DNA of 64,000 bases from Kriegella sp963975415. GTDB lineage: Bacteria > Bacteroidota > Bacteroidia > Flavobacteriales > Flavobacteriaceae. Positions 53,916 through 63,722 of the stretch are shown here, in pieces; within the stretch, counting starts at the first letter, position 1, and each line of letters begins with the position of its first letter. Position numbers and translations under genes: made by a program. The notes below the pieces were generated by a model. It ran no database searches. It was not told the DNA's origin and was given only the letters and a program-made list of their open reading frames with translations. The stretch spans positions 124,001-188,000 of the forward strand of contig NZ_CAXBGN010000003.1 in assembly GCF_963975415.1 (NCBI RefSeq), given 5' to 3'.

Positions 53916-55658
53916 ATGAAAAACTTTATATATAAATGTGGATTCTTGTTGATCCTCATGCTAACAGCTTGTAGTGATCCGTTGGAATTGGAGCCAGAGA
54001 GTTCGATTACGGCATCAAATTTCTTTAATACCGATAGTGATTTCAGAGTGTATGCCAACCAGTTTTATGATTATTTTCCCAGAGAAGGGCGAGGATTTGC
54101 CGATTTTATCTGGACTGCAGATAATGATAGCGATAATCAAATAGCTCAGAATGATGGAAATATATTTGCCTTTGGGGCGAATACTATAAATGACAACCCC
54201 CCGAGCTATGGTGGAGGTGGATGGGATTTTGGAAATATTAGATCTGTAAATTTCTTTTTGGATAATATTGAAACCTCTGTTTTATCGGAAGAAGCAAAAA
54301 ATAGGTGGAGAGCCGAGGGACGATTTTTTAGAGCTTACCTTTATTTTGACAAAGTAAGAAAATATGGTGACGTTCCATGGTTTGATACGGCAATTTCTGA
54401 GGCATCCCCTGAGGTCTATAAGGCCAGGGATTCTAGAGCTACGGTTATAGCTAATATTATGGCGGATATTGATTTTGCTATTGACAATTTACCCCAAGAA
54501 ATTGGTAATAAGGAGTATATCGATTTTTATGTTGCCCATGCCCTTAGGGCAAGAGTGGCCCTATATGAGGGAACCCATAGAAAGTATCATGAAACCGGTG
54601 AGTCTTTTGGAGAACTGCTAACCCAGGCCGCGGAATCTGCAAAGGTTATCATGGATGAAGGCGGTTACGCCTTGCACACCGAAGGAGGCCCGACAAATAG
54701 TTTTTACAATTACTTCAGCCTGCCGTTGCCTGGAACTAGTTCAGAAACCATTTTGGCTAGGCATTTTTCTACAGATTTGGGTGTAACGCATTGGTCGCAA
54801 CGTTTTATTGTTGGACAGGCCATGACGGGATTTTCCAAATCCCTTGCTGATGATTTTTTATGTACGGATGGACTTCCAGTTTCTTTGAGCCCGTTGTTCG
54901 ATGAAGCGACTGATTATGATTTTATTGAGGTTGAAATGGCGAATAGAGACCCCAGAATGTCTCAGTCAATTTGGAACAAAGGTGATTTAAGATTGGCCGG
55001 ACCCGATGAGTATTTCAATGAGGACAATGACAGAGTGCCTCCATTTAATTCAACTTGGCCTTCTGGCTATGGCATTAAAAAGTTTAGCAATACCGATAGG
55101 GAGTTTCAGGTTCCAGGCGCAGCAGATGATGGGGTGTACGTTTTCCGATTAGGTGAAATTTATTTGATTTATGCGGAAGCAAAAGCAGAACTTGGCACAC
55201 TGACCCAAAGTGATCTGGACATATCAATTAATCTTCTAAGAGATAGGGTAGGAATGCCCCATATGCCTCTAATGGGCTTGGTGCGCGATCCGAGTTCCGA
55301 TTTTGACGGAAGTATTCCGGAAATTCCGGCCGTATCTATTTTAATTGATGAAATTAGGAGAGAGAGAAGGGTTGAGCTGGCCGCGGAGGGAATGCGAAGA
55401 GATGATATTGTTCGATGGAAAGCCGGGCAATTGCTCGCCCAGACCCCTTTGGGCATAAAATTTAACCCCGATGTCTATCCAAATGCCGTGAACGAACCAT
55501 TTGCAAGAACAAATGCCGACGGCTTTGTTGAACCCTATCAAGGAACATCAAGAACAAGACAATTTGATGAGGACAAGAATTACTTATACCCTATTCCTCC
55601 AAGTCAAATTGGTCTATACCCAAATGGAGAATTGAAACAAAACCCAGGTTGGGAATAA
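53916..55658 (+). CDS. SusD/RagB family outer-membrane lipoprotein (locus 2)
   Basis: The ATG at 53916 gives 580 residues starting with a signal and lipobox (LMLTACSDPLELEPE). The frame runs back into SusC to 53721, but that part is not a signal and is rejected. SusD features include WRAEGRFFRAYLYFDKVRKYGDVPWF and, near the end, EIRRERRVELAAEGMRRDDIVRWKAG and the closing YPIPPSQIGLYP. It captures the substrate above the SusC barrel. A strong hairpin follows at 55737. Confidence 0.95.
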   Translation: MKNFIYKCGFLLILMLTACSDPLELEPESSITASNFFNTDSDFRVYANQFYDYFPREGRGFADFIWTADNDSDNQIAQNDGNIFAFGANTINDNPPSYGGGGWDFGNIRSVNFFLDNIETSVLSEEAKNRWRAEGRFFRAYLYFDKVRKYGDVPWFDTAISEASPEVYKARDSRATVIANIMADIDFAIDNLPQEIGNKEYIDFYVAHALRARVALYEGTHRKYHETGESFGELLTQAAESAKVIMDEGGYALHTEGGPTNSFYNYFSLPLPGTSSETILARHFSTDLGVTHWSQRFIVGQAMTGFSKSLADDFLCTDGLPVSLSPLFDEATDYDFIEVEMANRDPRMSQSIWNKGDLRLAGPDEYFNEDNDRVPPFNSTWPSGYGIKKFSNTDREFQVPGAADDGVYVFRLGEIYLIYAEAKAELGTLTQSDLDISINLLRDRVGMPHMPLMGLVRDPSSDFDGSIPEIPAVSILIDEIRRERRVELAAEGMRRDDIVRWKAGQLLAQTPLGIKFNPDVYPNAVNEPFARTNADGFVEPYQGTSRTRQFDEDKNYLYPIPPSQIGLYPNGELKQNPGWE

Positions 55659-55736
55659 TCGTTTAGAAATACATGCCTAATGGCGGTATAAAATGAAGTT
55701 TAATTTTTGAGTTTGTTATAGTTAGTTGAGTTGTTT

Positions 55737-55761
55737 GGGAGAGACTGTAACAGTCTCTCCC
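55737..55761 (+). terminator. Terminator after SusD 2
   Basis: A perfect 11-bp stem (GGGAGAGACTG / CAGTCTCTCCC) with a 3-base loop, followed by TTATTCTT. It separates the transporter pair from the enzyme genes, so the enzymes may be made from read-through or from their own promoter. Confidence 0.85.
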
Positions 55762-55852
55762 TTATTCTTGGGGAAAGCCTATAGGTGAAGAAATAAGAAG
55801 TACGATTTTAGCCCCAGGATTTAAAACTGGTAAGCGGTGTAAATTTTTATAT

Positions 55853-57949
55853 ATGAGTAAATTTTATTTAAATATTGTTCTAATAACAGTACTGAATTTC
55901 TGTGTGGTCAAAGGGCAGAATAATGATGCTCCTGAACCATACGGACCTTTACCAACGGAGCGCCAAATGGCATGGCACAATATGGAGTATTATGGGTTTA
56001 TTCATTTTAACATGAATACCTTCAACAATATGGAATGGGGCATGGGAAGTGAGAAACCATCACAGTTCAACCCTACGCAAATGGATGCCTGGCAATGGGC
56101 GAAAACCATAAAGGAAGCCGGCATGAAAGGGGTTATTATAACTGCCAAGCACCATGATGGATTCTGTTTATGGCCATCAGAATACACAGAACATTCCGTA
56201 AAAAACTCCCCTTGGAAGAACGGTAAGGGTGATGTATTAAAAGATTTATCTGAAGCCTGCGCAGCGTATGGCTTAAAAATGGGGGTGTATCTATCTCCAT
56301 GGGACAGGAACCATGCCGATTATGGCAAGCCGGAATATGTGACCTATTTTCACAATCAATTACGTGAATTGCTTACCAATTACGGAGAAATCTTTGAAGT
56401 CTGGTTTGATGGGGCCAATGGCGGTTCTGGTTATTACGGCGGCGCAAACGAAACTCGTAAAATTGATAACAAAACCTATTATCAATGGGATAAGGCCATA
56501 TCTATCATAAGGGAATTACAGCCAAATGCTGTGATATTTGGAGATGGTGGTCCTGGAGTACGTTGGGTAGGGAATGAGGAAGGATGGGCCAATGAAACCA
56601 ATTGGAGTTTGTTGGAAAGAAATAAAGTATATCCTGGTTATACCAAGTATAAAGAACTTCGTTCTGGGCATGAAAATGGTACACATTGGGTACCGGCCGA
56701 ATGTGATGTTTCTATAAGACCGGGCTGGTACTACCACCCTTCCGAGGATTCGCAAGTGAAATCCCTGGAACATTTGGTGAAGATCTACTATGAATCGGTG
56801 GGAAGGAATGCCTCGTTGTTGCTTAACCTTCCCGTAGATGACAGAGGTTTGATACATGAGAAAGATGCGGCGCAATTAGGGCTATTAAAACAGCAAATTG
56901 AGAAAGATTTTGCAAATAATTTAGCCAAAGGTGCTAAAGTTAGTGCAACAAATATAAGGGGAGATCATTCCAAATTTGGAGCCCAGAATGTAAATGATGG
57001 GAATAATCATACGTATTGGACAACAGATGAGGGTATTACGACCGCTTCCCTTACCTTGAATTTCAATACACCAACCGAAGTTAATAGAATTTTACTACAG
57101 GAATATATCGCCTTGGGACAACGTATTTATGGGTTTAATGTTGAGGCCAGGGTAGACGGAAGTTGGAAACTAATAGATACTCAAACAACCATAGGAGCAA
57201 AAAGAATCTTACGATTCGATACGGTTGAAGCTACCGCCGTCAGAGTAAATATTACCGCATCAAAGGCGGTACCGGTTATTTCAAATATCGAATTGTACCG
57301 TGCTCCTAATTTGCTGACACAACCTGTGATCAAAAGAGCGAAAAGTGGTATGGTAAGCATGAACGTGAGCGATAAAAATATAGCTATCCATTACACCTTG
57401 GATGGTTCGGAGCCTTCAGAAAAATCTCCTAAATACCAATCTGGTTTCCTGATAAATAGGCCCACAACCATTAAGGCCTTGGCCTATAATCCGGAAAGCG
57501 GGGAGAAAACTTCGTCAATGGAAATGTACTTTGACATTAGTAAAAAAGATTGGAAGGTGCTCAAGGTAAGTAGCGGAAAGCAGGGAGACGCCCATATGAT
57601 TATTGATGACAACCCGAACAGTACTTGGGCTAGCGCGGCAAGCGATACACCTGTGGAAATTGTTGTTGATTTAGGAGAAGTACAGCGATTACAAGGTTTT
57701 ACCTATATGCCCGTGCGGGGCAGATGGCCGGTTGGAATTGTTGCGCACTATGAGTTTTCCATTAGTAAGGATAATAAAACATGGGTTGTTGCGGCTGAGG
57801 GAGAGTTTGCCAATATCAAAAACAATCCCATGGAGCAGACCGTGAGATTTAAAGCCGCCGGAGCGCGATACATAAAATTGAAAGGGATTAAAATAATTGA
57901 TGATGATAAAAAATTGTCCGTTGCAGAATTAGGGGTCATCACCAAATAG
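55853..57949 (+). CDS. GH29 alpha-L-fucosidase with CBM32-like domains
   Basis: 698 residues with a signal peptide (VVKGQ). The GH29 domain fills ~25-340. EVWFDGANGG holds the probable nucleophile Asp186, and ITAKHHDGFCLWPSEYTEHS is characteristic of the family. A discoidin/CBM32-like domain follows at ~355-475, a short chitobiase-type domain at ~490-560 (IHYTLDGSEPSEKSPKYQSG), and a second discoidin-like domain at ~570-698. This is the layout of GH29 subfamily B enzymes that remove alpha-1,3/4-linked fucose; the subfamily is an inference. The HYTLDGSEP unit recurs in the next gene, a GH20 enzyme. Confidence 0.93.
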   Translation: MSKFYLNIVLITVLNFCVVKGQNNDAPEPYGPLPTERQMAWHNMEYYGFIHFNMNTFNNMEWGMGSEKPSQFNPTQMDAWQWAKTIKEAGMKGVIITAKHHDGFCLWPSEYTEHSVKNSPWKNGKGDVLKDLSEACAAYGLKMGVYLSPWDRNHADYGKPEYVTYFHNQLRELLTNYGEIFEVWFDGANGGSGYYGGANETRKIDNKTYYQWDKAISIIRELQPNAVIFGDGGPGVRWVGNEEGWANETNWSLLERNKVYPGYTKYKELRSGHENGTHWVPAECDVSIRPGWYYHPSEDSQVKSLEHLVKIYYESVGRNASLLLNLPVDDRGLIHEKDAAQLGLLKQQIEKDFANNLAKGAKVSATNIRGDHSKFGAQNVNDGNNHTYWTTDEGITTASLTLNFNTPTEVNRILLQEYIALGQRIYGFNVEARVDGSWKLIDTQTTIGAKRILRFDTVEATAVRVNITASKAVPVISNIELYRAPNLLTQPVIKRAKSGMVSMNVSDKNIAIHYTLDGSEPSEKSPKYQSGFLINRPTTIKALAYNPESGEKTSSMEMYFDISKKDWKVLKVSSGKQGDAHMIIDDNPNSTWASAASDTPVEIVVDLGEVQRLQGFTYMPVRGRWPVGIVAHYEFSISKDNKTWVVAAEGEFANIKNNPMEQTVRFKAAGARYIKLKGIKIIDDDKKLSVAELGVITK

Positions 57950-58085
57950 AAAATTAAATATAATTCCAGCGGATAGAAAAACTAATCGCCATGAGACAAG
58001 CTTGAAAAGAATTGCATTAAAACATATATCCTAAGCTATAAAGGCTCTGGTCAATAAAACAGGAATACGTATAATAAACGAATCA

Positions 58086-60389
58086 ATGATGAATAAATAC
58101 GGTATAATACTTTTCTTAGTAGCACTAACCCATGTTTCTTGCGTTCAAAAAAAGGTAGAAGTAGGAAAGGTGGCCATTATTCCACAACCGGAAAAACAGT
58201 TAGTGGGAACAGGGCATTTTGAAATCGATGAAGGAACGATCGTTACGGTTGAAACTGATGCTCAAATGGCTTTGGCCAATTTATTTTTTGATGAGTTTAC
58301 TACGGTGTCCGGATGGATACCAGAAGTAAAGATTGGAGGCGATGGCGATATAGTTTTTATAACGGAAGCAAGTATGGTTGCAGAGGCCTATAATTTGGAG
58401 GTCACCCCTGAAAAGATAAAAATAACTGCCGGTTCGGAAGCAGGATTCTTTTACGCGCTACAGAGTTTAAAGCAATTGTTGCCGGTGTCTTTTTACAGTG
58501 GTGAGTTGCAAACCGATATAGTCTGGGGGATACCTTCGGTGCATATTCAGGACAAGCCTGCTTTTGAATGGAGAGGTTATATGCTGGATGTATCACGTCA
58601 TTTTTTTGATAAGCAAAAAGTAAAGGAGGTGCTGGATTTTATGGCAGAATCTAAACTTAATCGCTTTCATTGGCATTTGGCCGATGACCAAGGTTGGCGA
58701 ATAGAAGTTAAAAGCTATCCCAAGCTTACAGCGTTAGGGGCTTGGCGCATGGATTACAATACCACGGACGAGCGTATTTCCAATTGGTTTGGTAGGCCTG
58801 TTCAGAAACCAGGGGAAAAGCCTACTTACGGAGGCTATTATACGCAAGATGATATCAAGGAAATTGTTGCATATGCCAAAGAACGTTTTATAGAGGTGAT
58901 TCCCGAAATTGATATGCCAGGGCATGCCCAGGCCATGGTAGCTTCCTATCCCGAAATTGGCTGCGTCAATTCCGAAAAATATGTGGCTACTGGGGGTGTG
59001 GTGAAAAATAATACCTTGAACCCGGGTAAAGAGGAAACTTTTGTATTTGCCGAAAAAATGTTGAATGAGGTGATGGACCTTTTCCCTTTTAATTATATGC
59101 ATATTGGAGGGGATGAGTGCAACAAAAGTCAATGGTTGGAAGATCCTGATGCACAGCGTAGAATAAAAGAAGAAGGGTTAAAGGATGTTTATGAACTACA
59201 AAGCTATTTTATAAAGCGTATTGAAAAAATCATTAACGCCCGCGGCAGAATCATGATTGGTTGGGATGAAATATTGGAAGGTGGGCTGGCCCCTAATGCC
59301 ACGGTCATGAGTTGGCGTGGCGAAGAAGGCGGAATAGAAGCCGCCAAGATGGGACATGAAGTAATCATGACCCCCAGCAACTATTGTTATATCGATTTAA
59401 AGCAGGGACACGATGACTTAGAGCCAAATTTAGGCTATTCCCAATTATTATTATCCACAGCCTATAGCTATGATGTTATTCCCAAAGGTATTTCAGAAGA
59501 GGAAGCTGGCCGAATAAAAGGGATTCAGGCCAATATGTGGACGGAGTCTATAAGCGACTGGGGCAAGCTTACCTATATGACCTTTCCAAGGTTGTACGCC
59601 ATAGCAGAGAGTGGCTGGACCTCTCCTGAGATAAAAGACTGGGACAACTTTACAAATCGACTTCAAACCCAATTTTTACGATTGGACAACAAAGGTATTC
59701 GATATGCCGTAAGCGCATATAGCCCTTGGATAGATCATAAGGGCCAGGGAGACAATATCGAAATAGCTTTAAAAACCGAAGTGAACGATTTGGAAATTTT
59801 CTATACGTTAGACGGCTCGGAACCCACGATGGAATCAAATCGATATAGCGAGGCCTTCAAAATAAAAGAGTCCACGACCATTAGGGCTAGGGCTTTTAAG
59901 GGGGGTGAAGCTGTAGGTTATACGTCGTCCATGGATTTTTATGTCCATAAGGCTGCCGGAGCTTTAGATGAAGCCCCTGATTTGCAAAAGTTGACGGATC
60001 TTAACTATGGTAAATTAAATAGGGGTGACCAGAATTGGGTGTCCTTTAAAAATGGTATGGAGGTAACGATGAAATTTGATTCGCTAATCCCTATAAATGA
60101 GGTTAAATTTGATGCCTTGCGCTTTACGATTGCCGGAATCTACCCTCCGACAAACGTGGAAGTCCTGGGATCTGTGAACGGAAAAGATTTTTTCAAATTG
60201 GGAGAGGTGAACAAGTTCGAAATTAGTAGTGTACAGGGAAGAAACAAAATACCTTTTGAAGTAGCGTTCGATCCGGTAAGGGTAAGCCATCTTAAGATTA
60301 TTGGAAAACAAATCAATCCCATTCCAAAGGGGCATCATTTGTACGGGGCTAACGCAACCATACTGGTTGATGAATTGGTAGTAAAATAA
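58086..60389 (+). CDS. GH20 beta-N-acetylhexosaminidase, multidomain lipoprotein
   Basis: 767 residues with a lipobox (THVSC). The GH20 N-terminal domain lies at ~30-150 and the catalytic barrel at ~155-510. YMHIGGDECNKSQW carries the catalytic Asp343-Glu344 pair, and RFHWHLADDQGWRIE and IPEIDMPGHAQA are diagnostic. A chitobiase-like C-terminal unit (FYTLDGSEPTMESNRYSE) and a discoidin-like end follow. It removes terminal beta-GlcNAc or beta-GalNAc. It is 137 bp after the fucosidase and on the same strand. Confidence 0.95.
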   Translation: MMNKYGIILFLVALTHVSCVQKKVEVGKVAIIPQPEKQLVGTGHFEIDEGTIVTVETDAQMALANLFFDEFTTVSGWIPEVKIGGDGDIVFITEASMVAEAYNLEVTPEKIKITAGSEAGFFYALQSLKQLLPVSFYSGELQTDIVWGIPSVHIQDKPAFEWRGYMLDVSRHFFDKQKVKEVLDFMAESKLNRFHWHLADDQGWRIEVKSYPKLTALGAWRMDYNTTDERISNWFGRPVQKPGEKPTYGGYYTQDDIKEIVAYAKERFIEVIPEIDMPGHAQAMVASYPEIGCVNSEKYVATGGVVKNNTLNPGKEETFVFAEKMLNEVMDLFPFNYMHIGGDECNKSQWLEDPDAQRRIKEEGLKDVYELQSYFIKRIEKIINARGRIMIGWDEILEGGLAPNATVMSWRGEEGGIEAAKMGHEVIMTPSNYCYIDLKQGHDDLEPNLGYSQLLLSTAYSYDVIPKGISEEEAGRIKGIQANMWTESISDWGKLTYMTFPRLYAIAESGWTSPEIKDWDNFTNRLQTQFLRLDNKGIRYAVSAYSPWIDHKGQGDNIEIALKTEVNDLEIFYTLDGSEPTMESNRYSEAFKIKESTTIRARAFKGGEAVGYTSSMDFYVHKAAGALDEAPDLQKLTDLNYGKLNRGDQNWVSFKNGMEVTMKFDSLIPINEVKFDALRFTIAGIYPPTNVEVLGSVNGKDFFKLGEVNKFEISSVQGRNKIPFEVAFDPVRVSHLKIIGKQINPIPKGHHLYGANATILVDELVVK

Positions 60390-60544
60390 AAAAATATCCA
60401 AAGGTTAACCAGCCATTTGCCGAAAGGAATGAGGTGGTAATTTTCATTGTCCATGGCCGTGGTTGGGGTACGTTTCGAAGGTGAGGTAAGTAAACCGATA
60501 AAGTAATACGCAGCATAAAAAATTAATTATAACACATATGCCAA

Positions 60545-61453
60545 ATGATCAATAAAATAAAGCCCTTTGTACTTTCAATTCTAGCCATTGGAGTTTTTTC
60601 TAATGGGTTAAGGTCCCAAGAGAATTTAAAAGTGATGTCTTATAACATCTGGAACGGATTTGATTGGGGCAAGGATACCGACCGCAAAAGTGAATTTATT
60701 GATTGGGTAAATACTCAAAATCCGAATGTATTGGCCCTGCAGGAACTTTGTGGCTATACCCAAGAAAAATTGCTGGCGGACGCAAAGAGGTGGGGGCATA
60801 ATTATGCCGAAATTCTAAAAACTTCTGGATATTCCGTAGGGATTACTTCCAAGGAACCTATAGCCGTAAAAGAAAAGATCCTGGATGACATGCACCATGG
60901 GGCCTTGCATTGCAAGGTTTACGACATAGACCTTTTTATAATTCATTTTTCACCTTTTAGTCATCAAAAGAGAAGGGAGGAAGCAAAAATTATACAAGAT
61001 AAACTATCCGAACTTTCTACAAGGCAAAACAAATATTTGGTTTTAGGGGATTTTAATGCCCTGTCTCCTTTTGACGCCCACTTATATAAGAACAACCCTA
61101 TGCTCTTGGAGAACAAAAGGGCTTCGGAAATAGAACACGAGCATGTTAGGAACTTATTGGATGGTGAATTGGAATATGGTGTGCTTGGATCTTTTCTAGG
61201 CTATCCTCTAATTGATGTTGTTCAAAGGTTTACGTCTTCATGGGACGATAGGGTTAGCTGTCCCACCCAAGTTTTTGAATCTGAAAAAGGGGAGGGGCGC
61301 CCTATGAACTCCACACGAATAGATTATATTTTGAGTTCCCCTTTTTTAGCGACAAAGTGCGTTAAGGCCTTAGTGCTCAACAAAAAGGAAACCTTTTACT
61401 TGTCCGACCACTATCCTGTCATGGCCGAATTTGAATTTACATCCTTCGATTGA
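60545..61453 (+). CDS. Secreted endonuclease/exonuclease/phosphatase family protein (locus 2)
   Basis: 302 residues with a signal peptide (SNGLRSQ region). DNase I-fold motifs: LKVMSYNIWNGF near the start, VLALQELCGY with the metal-binding Glu, LVLGDFNALSPFDA, RIDYIL and the closing SDHYPVMAEFEF. The fold includes nucleases, sphingomyelinases and phosphoinositide phosphatases. Its place between two GH20 genes suggests that it removes a phosphate or phosphodiester from the target glycoconjugate. That is an inference. Confidence 0.87.
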   Translation: MINKIKPFVLSILAIGVFSNGLRSQENLKVMSYNIWNGFDWGKDTDRKSEFIDWVNTQNPNVLALQELCGYTQEKLLADAKRWGHNYAEILKTSGYSVGITSKEPIAVKEKILDDMHHGALHCKVYDIDLFIIHFSPFSHQKRREEAKIIQDKLSELSTRQNKYLVLGDFNALSPFDAHLYKNNPMLLENKRASEIEHEHVRNLLDGELEYGVLGSFLGYPLIDVVQRFTSSWDDRVSCPTQVFESEKGEGRPMNSTRIDYILSSPFLATKCVKALVLNKKETFYLSDHYPVMAEFEFTSFD

Positions 61454-61524
61454 GTATTTCCTACTATTATAAATCAAGAGGAACTACAAACAAATTTTTA
61501 AAACTTAAATAATAATTGATAACA

Positions 61525-63216
61525 ATGAGAATATTTACTTTTTTCCTGATGGGATTATTGATCATGTCCTGTAACGAACAAAACAAAAACACGGAGAACC
61601 CCGAACAAATATATCGAATCGTTCCCAAGCCTGTATCTCTTGTGAGCGCTAAGGGTTCATTTTTGGTCAATACAAAAACATATATATCAAACCCTACCGC
61701 TTTGAAGGCCGAGGCAGAATACCTTTCAGAAATGTTGGGTAGTGCTGTAGGGGCTGAGCTACCCTTTGAACCTGGTAAAACAGGAGAGGGAGGTATATTA
61801 CTTAAACTAGACGAAAATATTGAAAATGAAGAAGGATATGAGTTGGTTGTAGCGTACAACAAAATTATAATTTCGGGAAAATCGGCAAAAGGCGTCTTCT
61901 ACGCTATTCAGACATTGCGACAGCTTATGCCCCCCACCATAGAATCGGGAACTACTTTGGAGACCGAATTATCCATTCCGGCAGTGGTCATTAAAGATGA
62001 GCCAAGGTTTGCCTATAGGGGCATGATGCTGGATGTAAGCCGTCATTTCTTTCCCGTATCCTTTGTCAAGAAGTATATAGATCTTATCGCCCTCCATAAA
62101 ATGAATACACTTCATTGGCATTTAACAGAGGATCAGGCTTGGCGCATAGAAATAAAAAAGTATCCGAGGTTGACCGAGGTAGGAGCCTTTCGGAACGGGA
62201 CCATTATTGGTCACCATCCGGGCACCGCTAACGATCAAGAGGTATACGGTGGTTTTTATACCCAAGAAGAAGTCAAGGATATCGTAGCCTATGCCTCCAA
62301 GCAACATGTCACCATTATTCCAGAGATAGAGATGCCCGGACACGGAGCGGCAGCTATTGCAGCTTACCCCTATTTGAGCTGTTTCCCGGAAGAACCGACA
62401 ACCGTGTTCAATGACATGATGTCTGACAAGGGCAGGGAGTTACAGAAATCTGGCACCCATAAAATTGTGCAGGAAACATGGGGTGTTATGGATGACGTCT
62501 TCTGTGGAGGAAAGGAAAGCACCTTTGCTTTTCTACAAGATGTACTAGATGAGGTGATACCCCTTTTTCCATCGAAGTATGTTCATATAGGAGGGGATGA
62601 AAGTCCAAAGGCCAATTGGGAACGTTGCCCGAACTGTCAGGCCAGAATCAAGAAGGAGAAGTTGAGTGACGAACATGAACTACAGAGTTATTTCGTACAG
62701 CGCATGGAGAAATATATAAATGGAAAGGGCAAACAAATTATAGGATGGGATGAGATTTTGGAAGGCGGATTGGCCCCTAACGCCACGGTGATGTCTTGGC
62801 GTGGCGAAAAAGGAGGAATTGAAGCGGCCCAACAACACCATGATGTTATCATGACCCCTACCACCTATAACTATTTCGATTATTACCAATCAGAGGATAC
62901 GGACAATGAACCCTTGGCCATCGGAGGGTTTCTACCCTTGGAAAAAGTGTATTCCTATAACCCTATTCCAGATGAACTGGATAAAGAGGAGGAAAGCTTC
63001 GTTCTTGGGGCGCAAGGCAATGTATGGACCGAATATATGAAAACGGAAGATCAGGTAGAATATATGACCTTTCCACGGATGACAGCCTTGTCAGAAGTGG
63101 TATGGTCTCCACAGGAATCGAGGTCTTGGGAAGATTTTAAAGAGAGATTGGAACATCTTGCCAAAAGATATGACGTTCTAGATATTGATTATGCAAAGCA
63201 TTTTATGGAGAACTAG
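61525..63216 (+). CDS. GH20 beta-N-acetylhexosaminidase, lipoprotein
   Basis: From ATG 61525 the protein is 563 residues with a lipobox (LIMSCNEQ). A TTG at 61516 is an alternative start. The N-terminal domain lies at ~30-150 and the catalytic domain after it: TLHWHLTEDQAWRIE, IPEIEMPGHGAA, and YVHIGGDESPKANW with catalytic Asp358-Glu359. Near residue 410 it shares a long, almost unchanged stretch with the first GH20 (IGWDEILEGGLAPNATVMSW), pointing to duplication. It lacks the C-terminal binding domains of the first copy. Confidence 0.95.
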   Translation: MRIFTFFLMGLLIMSCNEQNKNTENPEQIYRIVPKPVSLVSAKGSFLVNTKTYISNPTALKAEAEYLSEMLGSAVGAELPFEPGKTGEGGILLKLDENIENEEGYELVVAYNKIIISGKSAKGVFYAIQTLRQLMPPTIESGTTLETELSIPAVVIKDEPRFAYRGMMLDVSRHFFPVSFVKKYIDLIALHKMNTLHWHLTEDQAWRIEIKKYPRLTEVGAFRNGTIIGHHPGTANDQEVYGGFYTQEEVKDIVAYASKQHVTIIPEIEMPGHGAAAIAAYPYLSCFPEEPTTVFNDMMSDKGRELQKSGTHKIVQETWGVMDDVFCGGKESTFAFLQDVLDEVIPLFPSKYVHIGGDESPKANWERCPNCQARIKKEKLSDEHELQSYFVQRMEKYINGKGKQIIGWDEILEGGLAPNATVMSWRGEKGGIEAAQQHHDVIMTPTTYNYFDYYQSEDTDNEPLAIGGFLPLEKVYSYNPIPDELDKEEESFVLGAQGNVWTEYMKTEDQVEYMTFPRMTALSEVVWSPQESRSWEDFKERLEHLAKRYDVLDIDYAKHFMEN

Positions 63217-63241
63217 TAGCAGGTATATCTACCCGTAACTT

Positions 63242-63272
63242 ATATGGGGTGTCTTATGAGAACACCCCATAT
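63242..63272 (+). terminator. Hairpin after the second GH20 gene
   Basis: A perfect 11-bp stem (ATATGGGGTGT / ACACCCCATAT) with a 9-base loop lies 26 bp after the stop. The T run is weak, so termination efficiency is uncertain. Confidence 0.6.
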
Positions 63273-63286
63273 TGAAATAGAGGTAT

Positions 63287-63463
63287 ATGAAGCGAAGAAA
63301 GTTGATTTATCAAATGGGAATTGGAGCAGTTTTAGGAACGATTCCACAAACGCTGCTGTCGTTTACTCCCACTATGGCCTTGGAAAAAAAATCCAAGGAG
63401 TTAACCTTTGGTATAGTTACCGATGTTCATAAAGATTTAATGCCCGATGCGGGGCCCATTTAA
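63287..63463 (+). pseudogene. Truncated metallophosphatase (calcineurin-like) remnant
   Basis: An ATG at 63287 opens a 58-residue frame starting MKRRKLIYQMGIGAVLG, a signal-like N-terminus with a basic pair. It continues with LTFGIVTDVHKDLMPDA, the first metal-binding motif (DxH) of calcineurin-like phosphoesterases. It then breaks into GPI and a stop. No further metallophosphatase sequence is seen in any frame before 63723, so a deletion seems to have removed the rest. Intact relatives are several hundred residues long. The 260 bp that follow show no other gene. Such phosphatases often accompany polysaccharide loci in this family. Confidence 0.7.
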
Positions 63464-63722
63464 AACATGAAGATTAATTTATTCTACCTCCATATCAACC
63501 TAGTAGAATGAAATTATTGGATAACTATGCCTATGCAATTAAAGTCACTAAATAATCTAGCCGGTTGCAAATACTGAATAGATTCACGGTGTTATATACT
63601 TTTACGGTACCTATCCCTTTATAGTTGTGTAAACAAAAAAGTGAAAGTATCATTCTGCACCCTATGAAACAAAGAATTTGAAACCTTGTATGTACCGTGA
63701 AAAAATAAAAAAGTATAGACGA

